Assembly (NCBI GenBank): GCA_037013685.1
Contig: CM072889.1
Coordinates: forward strand, 17,989,976 to 18,053,975
Origin: Acridotheres tristis
Lineage: Eukaryota > Chordata > Aves > Passeriformes > Sturnidae
Direction of reading: 5' to 3'
DNA length: 64,000 bases
Part shown: positions 12,330 through 23,330 of the stretch, piece by piece
Layout: every line of letters starts with the position of its first letter
Position numbering within the stretch: the stretch's first letter is position 1
Position numbers and translations under genes: made by a program
The notes under the pieces: generated by a model
What the model was told of the DNA's origin: nothing
What the model saw: the letters and a program-made list of their open reading frames with translations, nothing else
Database searches by the model: none

Positions 12330-12720
12330 ACACATCCTAATTATAGTAATCACTTCACATGCAATAATCGCATTAGCTCTGGTAATTATTATTTGCATCA
12401 CCTAGACCTCTACTGGGCTTGAGAGACAAAATCAATAATTCTCAAGCAGGCAGAAGGGTGAGGCTGATTATGCGTTCAAGTGATCAGAGACCAGATTGCA
12501 TTTGATTAAATGAACTGGTGAGAGATTTCATAATTAATGTTCTTTGTTAACAGACAAAAAGCTAAACAAATGCATATGTTTTACCCTGGCTGAGAAATGG
12601 CTATTTTTTCCCTCCAGAATGTTAGAACAGGAATGTGTTTGCAGCACTGCTGATTGCTCATCTAAGCAGCAGAGAGGAGCACGCAGCTGAAGTGAAACAT
12701 TCCTGTCTTGCAGTCTTAGT
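12330..12720. promoter_or_regulatory. Candidate conserved noncoding element
   Basis: This stretch has mixed, non-repetitive composition and a dense set of developmental transcription-factor type words. These include an exact octamer ATTTGCAT (12391-12398), homeodomain-type TAATTAAT (12531-12538) and GGTAATTATT (12381-12390). No homopolymer longer than six interrupts it. Such stretches are often vertebrate conserved enhancers, but conservation cannot be seen from one sequence. This is a low-confidence guess based on texture alone. Confidence 0.15.
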
Positions 12721-15700
12721 GCTTAATGCTTCAAGATAAAACCTTCCATGGATGATGACAATTCAGATTAAGGGACAAGAGTTTCAGCATTCCTGTGAAC
12801 CCAGTGCATAGCACAATAATTGTGAGCATTTTTTTTTGTCAGGGAATCTCCTTTTGCTGTAGGTAATGTGGATTGTTCTATGTAGTGTATCTTAATAGAA
12901 AATGGGTTAATTTTTAAATGAAATTATAGTTGCCTATGTGACCTCCCCCTCCAGGATTTACAGTATCCCTAAATTGAATCTGACTGATGAGTTAGGGAGA
13001 TCTGCAGCCCAAAGAGCTAAAGCACCCTGAAAATATTTTCCTATATGTTTGTTTCCAAATAGGTCCAAAAACCATTAACTTCAAATGTAAATGTAATTAA
13101 TAAAGCTCCATGTTCAGATCCCAGCTGTGAAAGAAGGTCATTCTGTGATATTCTTCTTTGGCCACTCAGTATGGAAACCCAGCTCCCTCTTCAGTGTCCA
13201 AGTCATTCCCTCTTGGAAAAACTTTTAAAGATGCTCTTTAACCTAATCAAGCTAAAATATAAAACACTCTGAGAAAGCTACTTCTTATTCTGAATTTTAT
13301 AGAACAGCTTGCTGTGAATTATCTTGAGTTTCCACATTTTTACCTGTAAGTAACTTTTTTTTTTCTGGAAAGCTTGAAAACTTTGACGAATCTCAAAACT
13401 ATTCTTGCCCCAAGTGGTGAGGCTGTCCTGGCCAGTCAGCAGCTGGATGGGGAAGGGCCACCTCTGCTTTGGGACAAACTAAAGCACTCTGGGACTGAGC
13501 TGCCACCTCTGCAGTTTGTTACCCCTTTGTCCCCATCCCCACTTCCCTGCAGATTTTACACCTTCCTGTATCAGTGTTTTTCCTCTTCTACCCTTGGCCC
13601 TGCTGTAATTACCATCTCACTCTGATTTTCTCTTCTTTCCTTGACTCCAGCTTCTTTTATCCCATTTTCTTCCCAACAACTTCACAATTTTCTCGGAAAC
13701 CTGAGCCAAGGTCACCTGGCCAAGCTGCATCCAAGCTAAGCCTTGGATCCCAAGCAGCTGAAGCCCTGGGCTGAGAGCCACATCTCCAGGATAAATGAAG
13801 GGAAACTGGTTTAGGAAATGCATTTCCTGGGTGGATCAGCCTGGATTTGTGATTGGCACTTGAGTGGATATTTAAACCTTTCCTTTGGCTTTGCAGAATA
13901 GTCATAGAATTGGCATAATCTTGAGGTTTTCTTAAATAGAGGTATTACTTAGAGAGTTTGAGGAATGCTTCAAGTTTGAAATGTGAAGTTATCTTTCCAA
14001 CAGACAGATCTTTAATACCCTAAATAAGTCTCCTTGCATCAAACAGCATTAAAGCTTAGTAGAGGATTTCTTGTGGAATTTTTTCCAAAAGGCTCTATTT
14101 TCCAGGGAACTCTATTACAGCAATACACTGCTGAAGCTGAGGTATCTCACACAATGTAACAGCCAAACACCCTGAATAACTCTCAGTGGATGGACCTAAA
14201 TTTTGTATAAACTCAAATATTACATGCTAGAAGATCTTTGGAGAGATTTTTGAGTGGCTAATGAAAATAAAAACTCAGTTCCTATTGTCATTGTCCCTCT
14301 TCATGGAAATGTTAGGTATTAAATATTTGGAAGGATGATTTTAAAACTATTGTAAATCGGTTGGGATTGACTTCCTTCGAAATTCCTCTGCACTGTGCAA
14401 AGTTGGTTGAATTAATTTTAAAATTTTCAGGACAATTTTTCAGGGTTTGGAGTTTTGTCAGTCTTATTTAGCGAGTCTGTTCTTACAAATGATTTCACTG
14501 GTCTGCAGAAAGCTGAGGGGAGGGACTGAGCCCTGAGCAGGAATCACTTCAGTGTTGTTTCTGTCCAAAATAATTTGTTCCCTCCCCTCCTTCCCTCTCC
14601 TCTTCTCTGTCATTTCATTTAGGATTCACATCCTTGTGAATCAGCAGCTTGACTTCCATGATTTATCCCAGATCATGTGAAACAATCACTGATTTTTGAC
14701 TTTTATTACATTTCACTGCAGTTTTCAGCCATTCAGTGACTATGACATGAACACTGAGCGTGCAGTAGGGATCTTTCATGGAAGTTACAGGTTTAACCAT
14801 CTCCAGTTGTAAATCAGAGTCCACTGATGCTCCAAACTGGCTCTGTTGGTCATGGCAGTGAGTTCAGAACTCTTTCCTAAGCATTGCCTGCCTGGTCCTG
14901 GGTGAGGAATGGTGACCTAGTCCTGACAGCCTGTTGAGGCTGCCATGAATGATGGCAGGAGAGAGATGCAATCAAATATAGACACTTTTTTATGCAAGTA
15001 TCTGCTTGCTTCTATTATTATAAATGGTTAGAGTCCATGTAAGTGCTAAAGCATTAGCTCCTCATTTTCACTGTGGAATTACACTCAGCGTTCTCTGCTT
15101 ATCTGAAAGTGATAGTTCTTCCTTTCCATTTGATCTATTTTTTTTTTCCCCTCCAGCATAATGAAGAATGATGATACTTTTAGATGTTGACATTTTAGAA
15201 AGCTGAGATGGTCTGTAGTAGACTACAAATGATGAAAGCTTAATGAAAGTTATTTTCTCATAATAGCCCTAAATTGGCTATTTTCACAGAATGGAGTGGG
15301 TCTGCTGGATTGAGCTTGAACTTTTTACCCCTCTGTGATCCTGTGGTTACCAAAAGTAATGTGGAATGGCTTTAACTGTTGAGCTTTTTAAAGTCCAGAG
15401 TTAAGAGAACTGATGCAAGTGTAATTTTTACATTGCTCCTCGATTCTGTAGGATTCTGTAACTGTGAAGGGCTGAAGGATTGTTCTTTCCTAACATCCTC
15501 CATCCCAAACCTGGCACTCAGACCCAGACACTGTGCTGCAGGAATAGTAAAGGTCCTAACAGAAAACATTACAAAATGGGGATATTAAACTTCTGCACTA
15601 GGATAAACTTCTTGTACTGTCCAAACCAAAATATTAAAAATTTCAGTAAATCGGCCTGTAATCATTTCATAAGTGTAGAGCTGGAGATGTCCTGAACTCA

Positions 15701-15715
15701 TCTCTCTCTCTCTCT
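15701..15715. repeat. (TC)7 microsatellite
   Basis: Seven TC dinucleotides plus one base, followed by TAGAG. A simple repeat with no gene context. Confidence 0.85.
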
Positions 15716-17359
15716 AGAGTTAGAATGGTTGTTCCAAATACATAATACAGTGAGAATTTCCTCTTAAAAATAGAAATATCTAAACCCTTCTTTTCAATAC
15801 GTAAAAATTATTGGTAATTTTGTTCTCCTGATTCATGAGGACACTCTCAGGGTGCAGTCATTTCTCTTGTTCATGTTCCCAGTGGGTCAAAGACCCAAGA
15901 TAATAAACCTAAGACATGCTAATACAATTCTAAGAAGAAGCTATGGTTGTTTTTCTGTCCTCAAATATAATTTTTTAGATACTAGTCTCTCCCTTAGCTA
16001 TTATAGTAGCAGGTTTTCAGGACATATGTGTTTATAAGGAAGGTTGACTTTAATTCTTGTAGTTGTCTCAAGCTAAAGACAGTTTTGCAATATTTCAAGT
16101 GTCTTAAAATGCCATCAGCATCCTGAGCAAACACATTATCAGAAATACAAATGATTTCAGATAGAATGTGGTTAGATCAATTTATTAAGCATAAGCCTCT
16201 ATTTATGGGTATTTATTGGTAGAATTAATGAGGAAAACTGCACTTTGGTAAATCTTCATTTTATAAGCCTGAAGTTCTCAGTAAACTGTTTGTTCACCCT
16301 ACCAATTTAATCAAAGTATGTTGCTGAACTTCCTAAGGATATGTTCTAGTTGCTTGGCAATGGATTGTGGAACAATTTGTTTAAAGTTCAATGAACACAG
16401 AACTAGAGTAATTTATTCAAATCCACCACTTATTAAATCAGGATTTGACTTATGTTTTTTCCCTGACTAATAAAATGGACTTGAAAAGAATTAGCTAAAC
16501 CTCTGTGGAATTGTCACAAAATAATTCTGATGACTATGTTGTCTATTAGTTTTTACTGCCAGTAAGGAAGGCAAATGGAGATGAATACATTCCCCATTGT
16601 TTTGTGGATTGTCAGAAAGGGATTTATTTTTAAACAGTTTATTGTCTCAACATCATCCTCCTTTCAAGATAAGTAACATGCAGATAATATACCTGCATTT
16701 TTATTAGGCATCTGAAGCAGCTGAATATTTCACAAGAAAGGGTATTTTCTTTCTCTGTCACCAGTAAAACACAGAGACTTCAGGTGCTGAATTGGGATGG
16801 TTTTCTGGTGGGCATGAATAATTTATTGGCTTGAATTTAAAACGTTACAACAATAAACATATTTTATTTTAAATATAATTTCTGGCCCTATTTCTCTAAT
16901 ACGTGTATTTCCGGTTGGAGAGTTGCTGCTCCTTTAATCCAACAAAGAAAGACAAATATAACATGAGACATTCTTGAAATGTCAGACTCTCCTGCAGTCA
17001 CTGGATTTTAGTGTGGAACCCTCTGAGCTTTTGATCAGAGCCCTAAAACATCCTTTATTATGCATTAGGACCTGAAAAAGGAAACGTGAGACTGGGAGAG
17101 TTGTGCTGTTGTTGTAACATTATCCTCACTACCTGTAAATCCTCTTTAGATCAGGGCACCAGAGCCCCGTGTCCTCTAGGAGAAAACAAAGCCAGACAGA
17201 CCCAGGAGCCTGCAGACTTAGTATAAAACAAGCTGTAACTGAGGAAAAAAGAAATGTATTTTCTTGTCTCCCCAGTGAGAGAATATGAAATATTTATCTA
17301 AGCATCAGTCAGGTCCATGGGATCTACAGCTGTCTGCAACCCCAAGGCAATTAATCTGA

Positions 17360-17400
17360 TTTTTTTTTTTTTTTCCCCCTGCCCATGCTCTGTTTTGCAG
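17360..17400 (+). other. Splice-acceptor-like polypyrimidine tract
   Basis: Fifteen T residues and a CCCCC run lead through TGCCCATGCTCTGTTTTGCAG to an AG at 17399-17400. This is a textbook-looking 3' splice-site layout. The GC-richer sequence after it has an open plus-strand frame from the tract to a stop near 17667, containing the 29-bp minisatellite. The translation (Ser/Ala/Pro-rich) belongs to no family I know and no matching donor was identified. It could be a lineage-specific or noncoding exon, but chance is more likely. Confidence 0.15.
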
Positions 17401-17501
17401 GGCTCCCAGCCATGGGCAGGGTGCAGACTGCAGCTGAGATGACACGAGCTGCTCACAGCCACCTCCCAGGCAGTGGCTCTGGCTCAGGCATGGCCAGCCA
17501 T

Positions 17502-17583
17502 GGCCATTTGTCCCCCAAAAGCAGCAGCAAGGCCATTTGTCCCCCAAAAGCAGCAGCAAGGCCATTTGTCCCCCACAGCAGCA
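17502..17583 (+). repeat. 29-bp minisatellite, about 2.8 copies
   Basis: Two identical 29-bp units (17502-17530 and 17531-17559) begin GGCCATTTGTCCCCCAAAAG and end in CAGCAGCAA. A third partial unit runs from 17560 to about 17583 with a small deletion. Because 29 is not a multiple of three, any reading frame shifts between units. That argues against a coding role. The identity of the first two units suggests a recent duplication. Confidence 0.92.
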
Positions 17584-18644
17584 TGTCCTGTGCTCCCCAG
17601 GCTTGGGCTCCATCCCAGGGTGAATGCAGACTCATGGTGGGGTGGCTCTCACACGAATTAAAGAGATAACCAAGACAAAGATTTGAGGCACCAAGCCCAG
17701 CTTTCTAAAGGCTTTGGCATGTTCAGTCAGGATTTTGAAAATATCTTTGAGATAGCATCCTGAATAGGAATCACAGGGCAGGAAGGCATCTATGAAAAAG
17801 GAAGGATAAATTCCTGACGCTCCTTCAAAGACTAAATGTGAAAATAATTACAGAGAATTACAGAATAAGATGGCAAGTTGATGCATTCCAAACATTGCCT
17901 CTTTCCAAGCAGATTTTCGCTGGCAAACTTGACAAATACTCGTAATTTGTGTTGTAGATTGCCATGAGGAAAAGTGACGAGAATGAGCTAAAGGAATCAA
18001 ACCACAAGGCAAGGAATGGATTTCAGAGACTGGGGAGGGGAATGCCTTTTGTAAAACTGCCTCCAATGACTTCACAAGAATCATCTTCCTAAGGGAATTG
18101 TAGGATTTTCCTGTGTGTATGCATGGGTGTCTGAAACAGGTTTTAAATGGTCTGAAAAAGACTTTCTTAATTTTCTCTGTCTATTAGACACTCTTTAGGT
18201 CTTTCCAGCAGGATATCTTGGTTCCAATGCCACAAAATGTTATTAATTTTTATTTCTCTTTGGATTCTCTGCTACGTTATCACATCCAACACAGGGAGAA
18301 AGTCTTCAGTTCCAAGTTAATTAGCATTCCATGAGCAAGGCCTATGTGGTGTAGAATTCACTCTGCCCAACTGCACACCTGTCCAGAGGATCCTCAGCAT
18401 AACAAATGATTCCCCATGCTTTGCTTTTGGTGAGGAGTGTTTCAAGAAAAAAAAGAAATTACAGAGCAGAAAACAATACCCAGCATTTCTTGAGTAAAGT
18501 TCCATACATCTTAAATATTTTGTGTCTTGGCTAATTGAGTGCTTAATCTCTTAATTATAAGCCAGCATTTAATTCAGTGTTTGACTTCACCCCACTTGGT
18601 AAAAATAAAAACACCTCTTAGGAAAATGAGCTGAGTGGATTTAG
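17584..18644. other. Noncoding sequence, no gene recognised
   Basis: No exon, RNA gene or clear repeat is recognised. The doubled GAATTACAGAATA-like words near 17855-17870 hint at a CR1 tail, but the sequence beside them does not continue as CR1. Confidence 0.65.
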
Positions 18645-18975
18645 AGTTTCTCATGGAATTTTTCAGTTTGGAAAAGCCCTCTAAGGTCATAGAGTACAAC
18701 CATTGACCCAGCACTGCTGTGTTCACCCCTAAATCTCCAAGTTCCACTTGCACATGTTTTTGGAATGCTTCCAGGGATGGTGACTCCACCACTTCCCTGC
18801 TATCCCGTTCCAATGTTGGATCACCCTTGCAGTGAAGAATCTTTTCCCTAAAATCCAACCTAAGCATCCCCTGGCACAATTTGAATTTATTTTCTCTCAT
18901 CCTGTCACCTGAGAGCCGAGGCCAATCCCCCTCCCAACAATCCCAGGTTGTTGTAGAGAGTTACAGCTCTTCTTT
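18645..18975 (-). mobile_element. CR1 LINE fragment with decayed ORF2 end
   Basis: This is an older CR1 copy in minus orientation, of a different subfamily from the one at 2753. On the plus strand it shows a TTTGGAAAAGCCCTCTAAGG-like 3' end and a CCAGGGATGGTGACTCCACC block. It then shows an ATCCTGTCACC block and a GTTGTTGTAGAGAG block near 18946-18959. Read on the minus strand, 18900 down to about 18700 keeps traces of the C-terminal end of the CR1 endonuclease/reverse-transcriptase protein, including REVVESPSLEAF, as a short broken frame. The octamer tail is degraded (CTCATGGAATT). The element is 5'-truncated and inactive. Similarity is strong enough for the family call but not for a subfamily name. 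Confidence 0.88.
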
Positions 18976-20675
18976 CTTCTCTTTCTTTTATTGGCCAGTC
19001 TTCAAATCCACAGAAATGAACAACATTTGGGGAAAATGTGCTAAACCAAACTGTTAATAAACCTTCTCTTAAATTTCCATGCCTGTTTTTCAGCTGGTGT
19101 GCATGCTTGCCACGATAATGGACTCACAGCATTATAAGCTTTCATGCCTTAACAAAGGGACTCAGAAAAGTTGCATTATCTAGAAATGAAAAGTGAAAAG
19201 CCACAGGAAAATGGCAGAGCCTTATCATGGTTATCAGGGGTGAGAGGAGACACCAGGAATAGCAATGGTTTCAGGGGCAGCCAGAAGGGTCTGTGGAAAG
19301 GGAGGTGCCCTGGAGAATGTGTGTCCTACACCTCTGATGAGCAAGAGTTACAAGAGATTGGACATTTATAAAGAAATGTGACTTTCTAAATAATGTGATT
19401 TTAGCAGAGCCTAGTGTTTAGCGAGCAGTTTGAGAGAACCTGTTGTTTACAAAGCTCTTTAAAGTTACTGCAGTAATCCCCTCAGCTTCATTAAATTATT
19501 TCATGGGAAAAATGAGGAAAAAAAAAGAGAAAAAAGGCAAAGAAAAAAGATGTTCAATACACTTTGAATTACAGAGGATTTTTTTAGTTTGGGAGGGGTT
19601 ATGTTTCTTTTTTTCTTTCTCTTTTTTTTTTTTTTTTTTCTTGAAGAGTGGAGTAAGTGAAAGAGTTCTTTACTTTCATTTGCATTCATGTAACTAGCTG
19701 CTGATCCTTCCTTCAGTCTATGCACTTTGTTTCCATCATAGCTTGGCATTTTCACTAGCACTTATAATGTAATTATAAAGTGAAAACTTCCTAGAAAGGA
19801 ATAATGACAAACAGTTCTATGTACTTGCTGTGTAAATGTTCTGCTGTGGCTGTGGGGACCACCAAGCACAACAAAACACATCTCTGGCCTAAAGTTCATA
19901 GTTACCATGTCTAGGTGATGCTGGAGTTCTCAGATTATTCAGATAATTGGGGAAAAATATAAACCACCAGATCTACAAATCCCTTGGACTGAGAGCAAAA
20001 CCAAAACATCAAGGAAATACTGTGATTTTGTAACAGGCTTAATGGAGTTTTGGATGCTAGAAATTCATGTTTGCTTGGAGTGAAGGGAGAAATCCTTTGG
20101 AGGAAATGTTATTTTTTTTCCTAATGGATTGCTAAGTGAATGTATTGTACTGGAGGGACTGGAAATAGTTCTTTTTGCTGTTTATCATAAAGTGCTGTTA
20201 GTTCTCAAGGTGACCTTGGCTGGGTCTTTTCCAAGGCCACCCATAAAATATTCATGATTGTGGAGGTTATTCAAATTGACAGCTCTTACTGGGTGATTGC
20301 ACTGAACTGATAACAATCAAAGCGTGGTTCTAGCTCAAGAAAAAGTTTAATTTATTATAAAAAATGAAAATTAGCATTCACAGGTCCATCAATCCTGATA
20401 CCAAGTGGGTATAACACAGCTCAGTTCTTGTGTATAACTTATGGTCACAAACTCCTGTAGCTGTACCCTTAAGGCAGAAAATTATCTGCTGCTTTTTTTT
20501 TTTTTTCCTGTTTAAAGTGTTCTCCCACCTATAGTGTGTATAAACCTCTCCTTCTGCCAAGATTTCCTTCTCTTTAAGGTGAAAGAGCCTTCCCTATATG
20601 TGATTCTATTTAGAGCATAATAACTATTTCTTAAGCTTAATGGAAGAGGTGTGCCAATTAAAAAGCTGGTTTAAC
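18976..20675. other. Noncoding sequence, no gene recognised
   Basis: AT-rich sequence with A-rich and T-rich low-complexity runs (19517-19548 and 19606-19640). The open frames crossing these runs translate to Lys- or Phe-rich peptides and are composition artefacts. Nothing else is recognised. Confidence 0.7.
19622..19639. repeat. Poly(T) tract, 18 bases
   Basis: Eighteen T residues at the end of a longer T/C-rich run starting near 19605. Confidence 0.88.
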
Positions 20676-20950
20676 TTTCCACAGCAGTGAGAATATGGAT
20701 AGGTTCATTAAAAAAAAAATAGTGCAGCATATTTAAAGGTATTTAAATAACAGTATGGAGTATTTAAAGAGATTTTATTTTCCATATCAATGAGAACAGG
20801 AGTAGGTTTCCTTTAAAGAATGGTGTAGAGTATTTAAAGAGCTGCTTGGCAGATATTTACAGAACTGTGTTTTGTGCTGCATTCCTGCAGATGGTTTTAT
20901 TAGATCATTAAAAAGTTATATACAAAGGGCAGCATATCTTACCAAGAAAA
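20676..20950 (+). repeat. Degenerate tandem repeat, about 100-bp period
   Basis: Three diverged units can be aligned by eye. Unit A starts at 20676 with TTTCCACAGCAGTGAGAA and unit B at 20779 with TTTCCATATCAATGAGAA. Both continue to a GGTTCATT or GGTTTCCTT word and an A/T-rich ATTTAAAG block. A third, weaker unit repeats the TCATTAAAAA ... GCAGCATATCTT part near 20905-20940, about 200 bp after the same words in unit A. The 13-mer AGTATTTAAAGAG also recurs at 20759 and 20829. It is an old satellite-like array or local duplication of unknown origin, and a formal alignment might merge or reject the third unit. Confidence 0.5.
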
Positions 20951-23070
20951 TGAGATTTTAAAATAACTCACATTAGTGGTCAATCCTTGTTATGTATGTT
21001 TGAGTTCTAACAGCTGTAATGATTTGTTTTAAAGGAGCCATCTGAACCTGTGCTGATTTTTAAGCCTTTACTGATTGATTTGACTCGTTTGATGTATTAT
21101 AAATCACACAGCTATAAAGTCACAGTAAAAATTCCATTAAACTTATGAGGTAAAAAAAGAAGAAAAAAAAAATCCATAAATAAACCAGTACGAAATGCAA
21201 GACAGCAGCAAATGTGCTATTTCTTTTCCTTTTTTAAAATTTAATTTTACAGCCAAGGCCATTTTTATGTGAAAGAAAAACAATGGCAACAAATAAGACT
21301 CTACCAGGAGTCTCACTATGGGGGTGTATTTTATTCCCTGTACTTGGACAATATTTCAGTTGCCTTCACTGTGCCTCTGTAAAGGCATTTTTTGGTAATT
21401 CCTGGAACAGAGCTGGTATTTGTTTTCAAATTAAGACTCTTGATGAGGAAAACTTGTTAAAAACACCTTAAAAAAGCTGGAAGAGATAAGGACTTCCAAA
21501 TATAATCACTCTTGTTTCTAATTCTTTAATCCTTGTATTTTCACAGTCTAGTGCTGTTTAGACTGCCAAACCTCACAGCACACTCTATTTTCTGTATGAT
21601 TTCTTGTTGCTCTATATAATGTGTGGTGAATTATCCCTTTTCACTTTCACATTTAGGCTGAGTTGATAAATATTGAAGTAATTCTTTAGAAGTGACAAAA
21701 CTTTTGCGGTTGACATCTCCCAATGGAAAAAGACTTCATGTTCTCATATTAAATGTCTTAAAAAGCCAAATTAATTATTCTAAATTACACAATTTTATCA
21801 TAATTCTTGCAATTTTCTTCATAAAAAGTAAAACTTTGCCTAAATGTAAATTAAATTGATTTTTCATTGAAATAGGGAAATGTTAGGATGTACTTTTTTT
21901 CCTTTAATTTTTTTTATACTGATAAATTCAGGACAAACCCATATTATTCCACCTGCTCAAGGTGTGTCCAGTTCACTCCATTTGCTCTCGATTCACAGAC
22001 TTTCTGAAATTTCTCAAAAATGTTCTGTCTCCCTTATCTGCCACAGGACCACAACAGAAGCATCACAAAGCAGCTCCTTTCTCCTCCCCTATTGTTTTTC
22101 TCTCTTTTTCCCCCCCTATTTCCTTCTTTCTTATTCGAGTGCTTTTCTGACTGCGTGGAGCACATCTCATTAATCTCTTCTCAGATTCCCTCTGTTGGTC
22201 TGTCATTTCATCCACACTTCACAATCCTGACACCGAGTGCTGTTCTTGACAGCTTGAACATTTGTTCCAGAAGAAAAACTCGGGTTTATGTTTCTCTTGC
22301 ATATGCAGAAACATTACAATTAGAGAGCAAAGAATATTTTGGTTGTTTTACTCGAAGGACTGACATTCTGTTGTTCTACATATGCACACACAAGATTATT
22401 ACAAAAGAAGGAATAGTTGGATAACTCTACCCTTTAACCATTCAAATCCTCTTTGCAGCCACCAGAACTTTACACAATGTGATATTTCAAATACCACAGT
22501 GGAAGAAATACCTGCTATTTCATGCTCTGGGGGCTTACACCATCTTTTTTAAAATTATTATTTTGGTAAAGAAATTTTTGTATGTCTTTTGTCAGTTCAA
22601 CTGATAAATAACCAAGTGGGAATTTTAAGGTGAGGTTTGTCACAGCAAGAAATCTCGGAGAACACCTGGAATTACTTCTGGAAAAAAAAAAAAAAAAGAG
22701 TTTTATTACTGCTTTTACTGCTGAGTATCCTTCCTTTAATCACTTTATCTGTCCTGTACACTGATGCCTGCCTCCTTATCTCATGTTCTTGCTGCAGCTT
22801 CTTAGAAACACTTGGGTTTGTTCGATGTTCTTCTTTGTTAAAGTCGTGGGTTTTGCTCGTGTCAGCCCCAAACTGCTGCAAGATTAGTGCTCCGAGATTA
22901 CCGGGAGTCTGCACAAACTTCTTGACAGGATTAGGAGAGGCCATTGCTGCTCCAGATAATGGTGATAATCCGGAGTGGTGAGGCTGCGAGCAGGAGGGAG
23001 GTGTAATCAGAGAGATGCCAAGATATCCTATGGAGTGTCTGAAAGTAGGGCACAGGAGTGGCAAAGGGAG
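20951..23070. other. Noncoding sequence, no gene recognised
   Basis: No gene is recognised. The first part is AT-rich; the sequence becomes GC-richer after 22750 towards the 52-bp minisatellite. Overlapping open frames on both strands at 21880-22424 and 22637-23127 show no family features. The hydrophobic stretch around 22700-22760 follows directly from a T-rich tract. Confidence 0.68.
22682..22697. repeat. Poly(A) tract, 16 bases
   Basis: Sixteen A residues after ACTTCTGG, with no recognisable parent transcript. Confidence 0.88.
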
Positions 23071-23330
23071 CCCACAGAAATGTGCTCGGTGTTCCTGCTG
23101 ACCAGCAGGAGGGAATGGGAGACCCACAGAAATGTGCTCGGTGCTCCTGCTGACCAGCAGGAGGGAATGGGATACCCACAGAAAGGTGCTCAGTATTCCT
23201 GCTGACCAGCAGGAGGGAATGGGATACCCACAGAAATGTGCTCAGTATTCCTGCTGACCAGCAGGAGGGAATGGGAGACCCACAGAAAGGTGCTCGGTGC
23301 TCCTGCTGACCAGCAGGAGGGAATGGGAGA
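23071..23330 (+). repeat. 52-bp minisatellite, five exact-length units
   Basis: Five head-to-tail units of exactly 52 bp start at 23071, 23123, 23175, 23227 and 23279. Each begins CCCACAGAAA and ends GAATGGGA plus GA or TA. Variants are few: T/G at unit position 11, G/A at 18 and two or three bases at 20-22. Units 3 and 4 share CAGTATT, so they probably arose by duplication of each other. Every unit contains the inverted repeat TCCTGCT-GACC-AGCAGGA (positions 23-40), extended to 8 bp in units 2 and 5. Every unit also carries CCAGCAGGAGGG, which resembles the CTCF core. Since 52 is not a multiple of three, reading frames rotate and coding is unlikely. Confidence 0.96.

Larger units (their letters stand above)
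9291..17359. other. Noncoding sequence, no gene recognised
   Basis: About 8 kb of AT-rich sequence without a recognisable exon, RNA gene or named mobile element. It contains a poly(A) tract, a (TC)7 run and one enhancer-like stretch, listed separately. Overlapping short open frames at 11331-11862 and 13374-13905 are on both strands and resemble no protein family. The tandem GATTCTGTA at 15442-15460 recalls a CR1 tail, but the body of the element is missing. Confidence 0.7.

Noticed and set aside
15165..15230. ATGATGATAC and CTGAG as possible C and D boxes of a snoRNA
   Set aside because: The spacing is short, there is no terminal stem, and no matching C'/D' pair was found.
15441..15461. Tandem GATTCTGTA resembling a CR1 octamer tail in plus orientation
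   Set aside because: The sequence upstream does not continue as CR1 3' end, so the doublet alone is insufficient.
17850..17875. Doubled AGAATTACAGAAT words resembling a CR1 tail
   Set aside because: No adjoining CR1 body can be aligned.
19501..19761. Lys-rich and Phe-rich frames
   Set aside because: These are translations of A-rich and T-rich simple sequence, not genes.
22975..23205. Plus-strand frame across the 52-bp minisatellite with apparently repeating peptide
   Set aside because: The 52-bp period shifts the frame at every unit, so the partial peptide repetition is incidental.
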